Source of the DNA: Sulfurimonas sp.
GTDB taxonomy: Bacteria > Campylobacterota > Campylobacteria > Campylobacterales > Sulfurimonadaceae
Reading direction: 5' to 3'
NCBI GenBank assembly: GCA_030646745.1
Contig: JAUSKV010000042.1
Location: 1 to 5,755, forward strand
Length of the DNA: 5,755 nucleotides
This document shows, piece by piece, positions 1 to 5,625 of this stretch (its first letter is position 1; each line of letters opens with the position of its first letter). Both the position numbers and the translations under genes were made by a program. The notes below the pieces were generated by a model. It saw only the letters and a list, made by a program, of their open reading frames with translations, had not been told where the DNA came from and searched no databases.

Positions 1-797
1 GTATATGAAGCAGGAGTATCTTCCGCGTGCGTGTCTTCTGGAGTATCTTCAGCTTGTGTATCTTCCGGAGTGTCTTCAACTTGTGTATCTTCCGGAGTGT
101 CTTCAACTTGTGTATCTTCCGGAGTGTCTTCAGCTTGTGTATCTTCCGGAGTGTCTTCAACTTGTGTATCTTCCGGAGTGTCTTCAACTTGTGTATCTTC
201 CGGAGTGTCTTCAACTTGTGTATCTTCCGGACTATCTTCAGCAGCTGTATCTTCAGCTTGTGTGTCTTCTGAAGTATCTTCAGCTTGAGCCACTGGCGCA
301 TCAAAAATAGGATTAGTACCATTTGTTCCGTCAGTACCAAATTCTCTTGGTCTTAAATCTGCTTCAACATCTTGGCTAGCATTGTGTAACTCGGCAAAGT
401 TAGCCGTTCCACCTTCGGTTGACTGAACTGCTGCCTCTTGACCGGCTGCAGTTTCTAAATTATTCAAATTTTCCAGGTTATTTTCATTTATACCCACAAT
501 ATCGTCTTCTAAAATAGCTTGAAGAGAATCTGGATCTGATACTGTTTCATCTGCTGAAAATTCTTCTTTTGCTAACGATGCATCAAAAGCTTGCGTTTCA
601 TTTCCATAAACAACCGTATTCGAACCATCCTGCATAGCTACTGTTATGCTGTCCATCAACTGATTGCCATTAGCACCGATTACCACTTCACCTTCGTGTA
701 TATTATCACCATTAGATAACTCTCGAAGATTTCCATCAGAATCTTTTGCAAAAAACTTGCCCTCTAAACCAGTGACTTTTCCAATTACTGCTGACAT
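1..797 (-). CDS. N-terminal part of a large LapA/RTX-type surface adhesin with a retention module (runs off left edge)
   Basis: The reading frame is open from an ATG at 797 to the left edge (265 residues seen). The start has AAGGA at 805-809, 7 nt upstream. Residues 1 to about 75 begin MSAVIGKVTGLEGKFFAKDS and continue with a GD-xI-xEGEVVxGANG pattern. This resembles the N-terminal retention module of LapA-like adhesins, a plug that holds a type I-secreted adhesin in its outer-membrane TolC-like pore. Residues 116-119 are TAAG, the di-alanine site cut by the periplasmic protease LapG in the Pseudomonas system. From about residue 170 the protein becomes an acidic linker (Glu, Asp, Thr, Pro, Gln) of nine-residue repeats. 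There is no Sec signal peptide, as expected for a type I substrate carrying its secretion signal at the C terminus. The remainder, presumably repeat domains and an RTX-like end, is outside the window. Family assignment is from recalled motifs, not a search. Confidence 0.8.
   Translation of the reverse strand, partial: MSAVIGKVTGLEGKFFAKDSDGNLRELSNGDNIHEGEVVIGANGNQLMDSITVAMQDGSNTVVYGNETQAFDASLAKEEFSADETVSDPDSLQAILEDDIVGINENNLENLNNLETAAGQEAAVQSTEGGTANFAELHNASQDVEADLRPREFGTDGTNGTNPIFDAPVAQAEDTSEDTQAEDTAAEDSPEDTQVEDTPEDTQVEDTPEDTQVEDTPEDTQAEDTPEDTQVEDTPEDTQVEDTPEDTQAEDTPEDTHAEDTPASY
18..233 (-). repeat. Tandem repeat, 27 bp x 8, coding the acidic adhesin linker
   Basis: Eight head-to-tail 27-bp units span this stretch. 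Units starting at 72, 99, 153 and 180 are identical, and those at 126 and 207 differ from them by one base each. The two outermost units (18 and 45) are more diverged. Read on the minus strand each unit gives a nine-residue block of the form EDTPEDTQV or EDTPEDTQA. Degenerate copies with altered period continue to about 287. Because the unit is a multiple of three, gain or loss of copies keeps the adhesin in frame, so linker length can vary between strains. The repeat also leaves the opposite strand open in several frames; those reading frames are artefacts. Confidence 0.93.
441..452 (-). other. Putative LapG protease cleavage site (TAAG) in the adhesin
   Basis: These twelve bases encode Thr-Ala-Ala-Gly at residues 116-119 of the adhesin. 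In Pseudomonas LapA, LapG cuts between the two alanines of a TAAG motif at a very similar distance from the N terminus, just after the retention module. Cutting releases the adhesin from the cell surface, and c-di-GMP bound to LapD prevents it. The position between a folded N-terminal module and a disordered acidic linker fits this. Whether this genome has lapG and lapD cannot be seen here. Confidence 0.6.
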
Positions 798-852
798 CCT
801 ACAATCCTTAATATAGTTTAACTTTTAATATAATAAGACAAATTTATCTGAA

Positions 853-890
853 AGTATATTGTACTAAAGTCCACTAATACAAAATATACT
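853..890. promoter_or_regulatory. Imperfect inverted repeat, candidate shared operator
   Basis: The outer arms AGTATATT (853-860) and AATATACT (883-890) are perfect 8-bp inverted copies. Inside them GTACTA (861-866) and TAATAC (875-880) pair at five of six positions, with a two-base bulge between inner and outer right arms. The whole element is 38 bp and lies near the middle of the divergent gap, a typical place for a regulator that controls both genes. There is no T-run after it, so it is not a terminator. AT-rich DNA gives chance palindromes, so the role is unproven. Confidence 0.4.
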
Positions 891-976
891 AGGAAGTTAA
901 CTCTTAGCCAGCAAAAACAAATTATTAAGCAACATTTTTTAAAACTTTATATACAATTCCACCTTATTTTAAATTC

Positions 977-980
977 AGGA
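977..980 (+). promoter_or_regulatory. Ribosome binding site that fixes the TTG start of the glucan synthase
   Basis: AGGA sits six bases upstream of the TTG at 987. No ATG or GTG in this frame lies near it; the next in-frame Met is residue 84, inside the GH17 domain. A TTG start here also gives a normal first membrane segment. This makes 987 the best start despite the rare codon. Confidence 0.7.
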
Positions 981-986
981 AATTCT

Positions 987-3548
987 TTGAAATATATCTT
1001 AAGTTCACTGCTACTAGCGTCCTTTATCCAAATTTTTTTGTGGCTCAATGTCGGTGATAAATTCATAACTCCGCCTGATGCCGACAACATTATTAAATCT
1101 CTCTCTTATGCGCCTTATACAAAAGGTGACAAAAAAGTATTTCTTAGTGAAGAAGAAATTTTACGAGATTTAACGCTCCTAAAAAGATTTACCAAAAAAA
1201 TTCGTGTTTATTCTGCTGAAGATGCAGAAAAAGTAATGCCAGTTGCACAACAACTTGACATGCAGGTTCACTTTGGTATTTGGCTTTCTCCGGTTAAAGA
1301 AAATAACGACAAAGAGGTTGCACTCGCTAAAACTCTTATACCAATGTACTATGCAAATATATCATCGGTTATTGTTGGGAATGAGGTATTGCTTCGTAAA
1401 GATTTAACTATTGAAGAGTTAGTTGTTTATATTAAAGATTTTAAAGAGATGATTCATAAAATCAACAAAAGATCTCCTATTAAATACCATAGACCTCTAG
1501 TGACAACTGCGGATATCTGGAGTGTTTGGTTAAATAATCCAAGCCTAGGCGATGAAGTTGATTTTATCAACATTCACGTTCTTCCATACTGGGAAAAAAT
1601 TCCAGCTGAGCGAGCTATACCGTTTTTTCAAGAAATTTATAAAAAAATATCCGAAACATTTCAAGATAAACGCATAACCATCGGCGAGTTTGGGTGGCCT
1701 AGCCAAGGGTATAATAATCAAGATGCAGTCGCAAGTACCGAAAATCAAGCAACTGTAATCAGAAGATTTTTAATTTTAGCAAAAGAAGAGCGATTAAACT
1801 ACAATCTTATGGAAGCAATTGACCAACCTTGGAAGGGTGTACATGAGGGCAATGTCGGGCAGTATTGGGGAATATTTGATGCTGATAGGCACCTAAAATT
1901 TGAGCTTCAAGGTGCCGTTCTTGTAGAGCCATACTGGTTCATGCAGATGGTTGTTGCCGCTCTTATCGGTGCTATTTTAACCTTCTTCGGACTAAGAAAT
2001 CAGCATATCAATTTTCTGCATGCTATGACATATGGTCTGGCTGCACAAGGTATCTCTTTTGGTATAGTCATGTCAGCCGTTTACCCTTTTATTCACTATA
2101 TGAATTTTGGTATGTGGGTTATGTGGATTATGGGTACGATACTTATGATACCTCTTACGGTAATAACACTTGCTAAAGCAAATGAGCTGTTTAAATGCAC
2201 AATAGGGCAACGACCTCAGAGGCTCATACCGCTTGATCTAAAATCTGAACATGTTCCGTTTGTAAGCATTCATGTGCCTGCATACAAAGAACAGCCTCAT
2301 GTGCTTGAAGAGACTCTTCGGTCATTGGCAAAACTCAACTACACTAATTATGAAATACTTGTAATTATTAACAATACACCTGAAGATTTTTACAAATTGC
2401 CTATCAAAAAGCTATGTGAAGAGCTTGGTTCTAAGTTTGTTTATCTTGATATTGAATGCACGGGGTTTAAAGCAGGCGCATTAAATAAAGCTCTTCCTTA
2501 TGCGAACAAAAATACAGACATTTTAGCGGTCATTGATGCGGATTATGTTATCAGTCCAAACTGGCTTATAGATTTAGTGCCTATTTTTGACGATCCGAAA
2601 GTGGCTCTGGTGCAAGCTCCCCAAGATCACAGAGATGGCAATGAATCCATGCTAAAAACTGCCATGAATGCAGAGTATGCTGGATTTTTCGACATTGGAA
2701 TGGTTGAAAGAAATGAAGAGAATGCAATTGTCGCACATGGAACTATGCTTATGATTCGCAATAGTGCTTTTAACGAGGTGGGTCAGTGGAATACTGATAC
2801 AATTGTTGAGGATAGTGAACTGGGACTGAGACTCTTTGAAGCAGGCTACAGTGCACACTATACAAATCGAAGATATGGACATGGTCTGCTTCCTGATACA
2901 ATGGAAGCATTTAAAAATCAGCGACATCGTTGGGCTTATGGCGCTATACAAATTCTTAAAAAACATTGGCAACACTTTAAGCCGTCTTCCACTACGCTTA
3001 CGCCTGCACAAAAGCACCATTTTATAACAGGATGGTTTTTTTGGCTCTCGGATGCACTTGGAACGATTACTTCAATTTTAAATATCATTTGGGTTCCTGT
3101 GATTATATTCGTTGGAGTAACTATTCCAACAATTGCGCTCACTGTGCCAATATTAACTGCTTTTATTGTGAATGTGCTTCACGCATTTGTACTTTATAGA
3201 ACAAGAGTAAAGGCAAACTTTTATCATTCGCTCTTAGGCGCTATTGCAGCTATGAGTTTACAATTGACAATTTTCAAAGCGGTGTACGATGGTTTCGTAA
3301 AAGACAGTCTGCCTTTTAAAAGAACTGAAAAAGGTGGAAATAGTAAAAAATCTGCACATAATCCTATAAAAAATGAAGTTATTTTGGCTTCACTACTTAC
3401 TCTTTCGTTTGCTGGGCTAGTTTTAACAAATTACCAACAAATAGTAGAAGTATATCTTTTCGCTTCAACTCTTTTAGTGCAAAGTATCCCTTATTATGCG
3501 GCTATTGTGCTAAGAATAATAGAAAAAAAATCATACAAAAAAGCTTAG
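987..3548 (+). CDS. Bifunctional membrane beta-glucan synthase: periplasmic GH17 domain plus GT2 glycosyltransferase (NdvB-like)
   Basis: This 853-residue protein starts at TTG 987. Residues 4-21 form a membrane segment. Residues about 30-315 are a GH17 (beta-1,3-glucanase family) domain with the acid/base Glu133 in VGNE and the nucleophile Glu234 in IGEFGWP. Three membrane segments follow (about 317-335, 341-366, 374-396). Residues about 425-655 are a family-2 glycosyltransferase with DAD (517-519), ED (608-609) and QRHRW (645-649), the signature of processive cellulose-synthase-like enzymes. About five more membrane segments fill 680-845. Four segments before the GT2 domain place GH17 in the periplasm and GT2 in the cytoplasm. 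Known relatives such as NdvB of Pseudomonas and Bradyrhizobium make beta-1,3 or mixed, often cyclic, glucans; their GH17 domains act as glucan-remodelling transglycosylases. UDP-glucose as donor is inferred. Odd point: the usual first Asp (V-I-D-N-N-T) is Ile461 here. The exact product is unknown. Confidence 0.88.
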   Translation: MKYILSSLLLASFIQIFLWLNVGDKFITPPDADNIIKSLSYAPYTKGDKKVFLSEEEILRDLTLLKRFTKKIRVYSAEDAEKVMPVAQQLDMQVHFGIWLSPVKENNDKEVALAKTLIPMYYANISSVIVGNEVLLRKDLTIEELVVYIKDFKEMIHKINKRSPIKYHRPLVTTADIWSVWLNNPSLGDEVDFINIHVLPYWEKIPAERAIPFFQEIYKKISETFQDKRITIGEFGWPSQGYNNQDAVASTENQATVIRRFLILAKEERLNYNLMEAIDQPWKGVHEGNVGQYWGIFDADRHLKFELQGAVLVEPYWFMQMVVAALIGAILTFFGLRNQHINFLHAMTYGLAAQGISFGIVMSAVYPFIHYMNFGMWVMWIMGTILMIPLTVITLAKANELFKCTIGQRPQRLIPLDLKSEHVPFVSIHVPAYKEQPHVLEETLRSLAKLNYTNYEILVIINNTPEDFYKLPIKKLCEELGSKFVYLDIECTGFKAGALNKALPYANKNTDILAVIDADYVISPNWLIDLVPIFDDPKVALVQAPQDHRDGNESMLKTAMNAEYAGFFDIGMVERNEENAIVAHGTMLMIRNSAFNEVGQWNTDTIVEDSELGLRLFEAGYSAHYTNRRYGHGLLPDTMEAFKNQRHRWAYGAIQILKKHWQHFKPSSTTLTPAQKHHFITGWFFWLSDALGTITSILNIIWVPVIIFVGVTIPTIALTVPILTAFIVNVLHAFVLYRTRVKANFYHSLLGAIAAMSLQLTIFKAVYDGFVKDSLPFKRTEKGGNSKKSAHNPIKNEVILASLLTLSFAGLVLTNYQQIVEVYLFASTLLVQSIPYYAAIVLRIIEKKSYKKA

Positions 3549-3603
3549 TGAATCACTAGATTTGCTAGGTCACAGCAACATCAATCAACTATCCGACTAT
3601 TAA
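3547..3603 (+). pseudogene. Possible C-terminal relic of a tyrosine recombinase
   Basis: Overlapping the stop of the glucan synthase in another frame, codons from 3547 read SESLDLLGHSNINQLSDY and then stop at 3601. The core LLGHSNIN matches the box II region of tyrosine recombinases, where the LGH histidine precedes the nucleophilic Tyr; the integrase at 4129-5378 has LLGHSDLN at the same place. About 20 bases downstream another frame reads YTHG, which resembles the usual Tyr-bearing tail, suggesting decay by frameshifts. No other part of a recombinase is present. The match is short, so chance is possible. If real, it is a leftover of an earlier element, on the opposite strand to the present integrase. 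Confidence 0.4.
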
Positions 3604-3661
3604 CGATAGTATAAAACTATACACATGGTTGCTATACTGAAGTTCAATTTATTCTTTTTTT

Positions 3662-3769
3662 TCAACTCATAATTTGCCCCTTGAAATCATCTATTTTTTG
3701 TAACTCTTTTGGAATTAGAAATTGATTTTTATTATCCTGTTTTGTTGGGATATTATAATCGGTTGACAT
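3662..3769 (-). CDS. Orphan 35-codon reading frame, unknown
   Basis: An ATG at 3769 opens a frame that begins MSTDYNIPTKQDNKNQFLIP and ends at a TGA at 3662-3664. The composition (charged, Lys/Gln/Asp-rich) looks like the start of a real protein rather than random AT-rich translation, but no ribosome binding site is seen upstream and I do not recognise it. It could be the N-terminal stub of a gene truncated by the mobile-element events around it, or a chance frame. Confidence 0.2.
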   Translation of the reverse strand: MSTDYNIPTKQDNKNQFLIPKELQKIDDFKGQIMS

Positions 3770-3782
3770 ATCAAGTTACTAA

Positions 3783-3941
3783 GTTATTGTAAGAACAATA
3801 ATATTTAATTTGCTACCCTATGCACCTGATTTGAACCCTATTGAAAGAGTATGGAGATTTATGAAATCAATTATTAAAATGGAACCACACTATTCTTTGC
3901 TAATTTATTTCGCGAATTCTGAAAAGATTTTTATGGCTTAA
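3783..3941 (+). pseudogene. IS630-family transposase, C-terminal relic
   Basis: One frame encodes LLPYAPDLNPIERVWRFMK (from about 3810). This is the third catalytic block of IS630/Tc1-type DDE transposases, where the Glu of NPIE is the last metal-binding residue. The frame is closed upstream by a TAA at 3780-3782, so the first two catalytic Asp blocks are gone. Downstream the conserved tail appears to slip into other frames: a second frame reads LFREF then KDFYGLKK, and a third reads LFIDIIPAFQTS up to the tRNA edge, both resembling the normal end of these transposases. It therefore carries at least one truncation and probable frameshifts, and cannot encode an active enzyme. No terminal inverted repeats were found. 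Confidence 0.72.
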
Positions 3942-3981
3942 AAAAATTAATGACGAAAGGTAAACAAAAGCTTTTTATAGA

Positions 3982-3987
3982 TATAAT
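3982..3987 (+). promoter_or_regulatory. Probable -10 box of the tRNA promoter
   Basis: A perfect TATAAT lies 19 bases before the first base of the mature tRNA, inside a T/A-rich run. This spacing would give a short 5' leader for RNase P to remove. No good -35 box is seen at the expected distance, as is often the case in Campylobacterota. Confidence 0.5.
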
Positions 3988-4006
3988 TCCAGCCTTCCAA
4001 ACAAGT

Positions 4007-4083
4007 GTCAGGGTAGCTCAGCTGGTTAGAGCACTGGTCTCATAAGCCGGGGGTCGGGGGTTCGAGTCCCCCCTCTGACACCA
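4007..4083 (+). tRNA. tRNA with CAT anticodon (tRNA-Met, elongator type; tRNA-Ile2 not excluded)
   Basis: The 77 bases fold as a complete cloverleaf. The acceptor stem pairs GTCAGGG (4007-4013) with CTCTGAC (4073-4079), with one G-T pair. The D arm is GCTC/GAGC. The anticodon stem is CTGGT/GCCGG with loop CTCATAA, giving CAT at 4041-4043. The variable loop is GGGTC. The T arm is a five-pair GGGGG/CCCCC stem with loop TTCGAGT. The discriminator is A, followed by an encoded CCA (4081-4083). A paired first base and the absence of three GC pairs flanking the anticodon loop argue against initiator tRNA. CAT anticodons are also used by tRNA-Ile2 after lysidine modification, which cannot be judged from DNA alone. 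The 3' half is the likely target of the neighbouring integrase. Confidence 0.95.
4056..4083 (+). other. Putative attachment site (att) in the tRNA 3' end
   Basis: A tyrosine recombinase gene begins a mobile module only 45 bp beyond the tRNA and converges on it. Such integrases commonly recombine in the T-arm and acceptor 3' half of the tRNA and rebuild the gene with element DNA. The core is inferred from position only; the second copy expected at the far end of the island is outside the window, so its limits are unknown. Confidence 0.35.
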
Positions 4084-4128
4084 CTTAAACTCCCATAAAT
4101 AGCCACTTTCAAGCCTTAACTTTAAACC

Positions 4129-5378
4129 TTAAATACAAGCAATTTTCCTAGTGTCACCCGAAGTGTCACCGTATAAATTCACTTGTTTATTAGCATTTAA
4201 AGATTTTCCGACTGTCCATTTAGCATAATGATTGATTAACATGTTCAAATCACTGTGTCCTAAGAGGTTAGAAATCTCTTGAAGAGTAAACATTTTGCTC
4301 TCTATTGCACTTACTGCAAAAGTATGTCTACAATTTTTTAAATCTCTATATTCAACTTCACAATCAATCAAAAGTTTATGCCATTTTGAGTTTTGCTTTA
4401 GAACATAACTGTCTTTAATCAACAGCTTATTTCCTCTGATATCCTTGACATCTAAAAGGTTTGTTCCATCATCCCGACTAAATAGCCAGATAGAGCGTTT
4501 CTTAGTTGCTATTGATAACAACTCTTTAACATAAGGCATTGAAGCAGTAAAGATAGGTACAATTCTGTCACGATAGACAGTTTTTGTCTCTTTGATTTTA
4601 CCTTTCGTTATATTTCTTCTTATTGCGATAGTTTGATTCATTAAATCAATATCTCCAATTTGAAGCCCTATAATTTCACTAGGTGACATACCTTGATTGA
4701 ATGCAATACCTAAATAAAAATGAAGCAACTCACTATATTGTGGATTTTTGCTTGCTTCCAAGAGAGTATTCACTTCACTCTTTGAAAAAGGCTTAATCTC
4801 GTTCAAGTCTCTTTTTTCACCTATAAGCTTGATGTCATAAGTAAAATTTTTATCCAAAACATTATCATCGACCGCCAACTCATAAACACCGTGGAAAATT
4901 CTAAGATATTTCAAACGTGTCTTTCTAGATAAATCCTCGTTGGTTGTTTTATGCTTCAATGAGTTGAGCCATACTTTTATTGCAAGTTTGGTTATCTTGC
5001 GAATATCACTTGAACCAAAATCAACTAGAATTTTGTCTAACCTATACTTTACATTTAGGTAGTCAACCGTTCATAATCTTTCAAAAAAAGAGTTGCATAT
5101 TGCTCAAATTGCTTGCTAGTAACTTTTACAGCTTTTAGCTCTTCTTGCCTACGAGCCATCCAAGCAGGTAAAAATTTAGTCTGCATATATTTGAGAGTCT
5201 TTTCAGTTTTTAAAACCTTCGTACTCTCTTCGCCAGTTTTAACATCATCATTTTCAAATAACACTTGGTACTTCACATACCAAAACTTTCTATTGCCTCG
5301 TGATAGAATTGAGGCTTTTATATCTTGCACTTTATCTCCTTTTTTTAAAAGGGATTTAGTGTCACTTACAATTAACAT
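4129..5378 (-). pseudogene. int: Tyrosine recombinase / island integrase, broken by a frameshift
   Basis: Two adjoining frames make one integrase of roughly 420 residues, a normal length. The first (5378 to a TAA at 5055-5057) gives the 107-residue N-terminal part, with IKASILSRGNRKFWYVKYQ near residue 24 and the start of the core-binding domain ending FLKDYER. The second frame is open from about 5070 to 4129 and continues with TVDYLNVKYRLDKILVDFG; a TTG at 4959 is not its real start. The catalytic domain keeps a hairpin Lys region (TKT), K-N-C-R-H-T-F (Arg codon 4327-4329), LLGH and the nucleophilic Tyr (codon 4225-4227) in NHYAKW. Arg I of the usual GMRPSE motif is Ser (codon 4684-4686). 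The ATG at 5378 is 6 bp after the upstream excisionase-like gene, so they form an operon. Frameshift plus lost Arg point to an inactive gene, unless the shift is a sequencing error or programmed. Confidence 0.85.
4150..4170. repeat. Direct repeat of AGTGTCACC near the tRNA end, possible integrase arm sites
   Basis: AGTGTCACC occurs at 4150-4158 and 4162-4170, 3 bases apart, inside the last codons of the integrase. The 8-mer AGTGTCAC occurs again at 5358-5365 in the first codons of the same gene, and a 7 of 8 match (AGTGTCAG) overlaps the tRNA start at 4004-4011. Short direct repeats beside an attachment site are typical of integrase arm-binding sites. They also encode repeated Gly-Asp-Thr or Ser-Asp-Thr residues, so a coding cause is possible. 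Confidence 0.35.
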
Positions 5379-5384
5379 AAAATT

Positions 5385-5615
5385 CTAGCCTCTTCTACCT
5401 AAAAGATTTTCAAGCTCTGAATCCACTTGATTACCTCTTAGCCAATTTTCAAGAGCTTCAATATCCCAAAGAACTGCTTTTTTGGTTTTTGATGTTGTCG
5501 GAGGGATAAAATAATGAATACCTTTGATGAAGTCATTATCCATTCGCTTTTGAAAGTAATCCACCGATAAATCAAATATGTCTAGTAAATTCTTAGTTTG
5601 AGCATATTTTTTCAT
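5385..5615 (-). CDS. Small excisionase-like / helix-turn-helix DNA-binding protein
   Basis: The ATG at 5615 gives 76 residues starting MKKYAQTKNLLDIFDLS. I prefer it to a GTG at 5660 because a purine-rich AGGCGGTGGA lies just before it and the homology-like part starts there. The pattern suggests a winged-helix fold of the excisionase/AlpA/MerR-like kind: a short helix-turn-helix (LLDIFDLSVDYFQKRMDN), a GIHYFIPP wing region, and then VLWDIEALENWLRG, the typical final helix. Such proteins sit directly before integrase genes in islands, bind near the attachment site and bias the integrase toward excision or regulate the operon. The stop is 6 bp before the integrase ATG, and the upstream small gene ends 10 bp before this ATG, so the three genes are probably co-transcribed. 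The gene looks intact although its partner integrase is broken. Confidence 0.7.
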   Translation of the reverse strand: MKKYAQTKNLLDIFDLSVDYFQKRMDNDFIKGIHYFIPPTTSKTKKAVLWDIEALENWLRGNQVDSELENLLGRRG

Positions 5616-5625
5616 AATCCACCGC

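Larger units (their letters stand above)
798..986. promoter_or_regulatory. Divergent promoter region between adhesin and glucan synthase
   Basis: This 189-bp AT-rich gap must hold the promoters for both divergent genes unless they are read from further away. Weak -10-like sequences are visible: a TATATT-like element near 827-832 reading toward the adhesin, and TATATA around 947-953 reading toward the glucan synthase. Neither has a convincing -35 box, which is common in Campylobacterota. Only the region is supported; the exact promoter positions are guesses. Confidence 0.45.
3549..4006. other. Gene-free decayed stretch between glucan synthase and tRNA
   Basis: No intact gene is visible in these 458 bases. 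The contents, left to right, are a recombinase-tail relic, a short orphan frame on the minus strand, a 7-bp hairpin (TTATTGT/ACAATAA, 3784-3801) and an IS630 transposase tail in several frames. I see no convincing rho-independent terminator after the glucan synthase: the T-run at about 3652-3662 has no GC-rich stem before it. The mix of broken mobile-element pieces next to a tRNA gene looks like an old integration scar. Confidence 0.6.

Noticed and set aside
18..287. CRISPR-like array
   Set aside because: The 27-bp units are contiguous, with no unique spacers, and encode a regular protein repeat.
5..310. Three overlapping plus-strand reading frames across the repeat block
   Set aside because: They are low-complexity by-products of the 27-bp repeat. 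The minus-strand frame has a start, ribosome site and recognisable N-terminal module.
1545..1748. Minus-strand frame inside the GH17 region
   Set aside because: Shadow of the GH17 domain, including the nucleophile motif, with no ribosome site or recognisable content.
2652..3142. Minus- and plus-strand frames of 63-122 codons inside the glycosyltransferase
   Set aside because: They overlap conserved GT2 motifs in the true frame, lack sensible domain features and are shadows.
3607..3662. Terminator after the glucan synthase
   Set aside because: A T-run exists near 3652-3662 but the preceding sequence forms only a weak five-pair AT stem (ATAGT/ACTAT) some distance away.
3784..3801. Hairpin TTATTGT/ACAATAA as a transcription terminator
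   Set aside because: The stem is AT-rich with no T-run following; it may simply be chance or an edge of the IS630 relic.
4007..4083. Initiator tRNA-fMet
   Set aside because: The first acceptor pair is matched and the three GC pairs next to the anticodon loop typical of initiators are absent.
4129..4959. An independent 276-residue recombinase starting at TTG 4959
   Set aside because: The frame continues upstream to about 5070 with integrase-like sequence that joins the N-terminal half, so it is the second part of one broken gene.
5113..5388. Plus-strand frame opposite the integrase N-terminal part
   Set aside because: Antisense shadow of the integrase; hydrophobic run comes from the opposite-strand codons.
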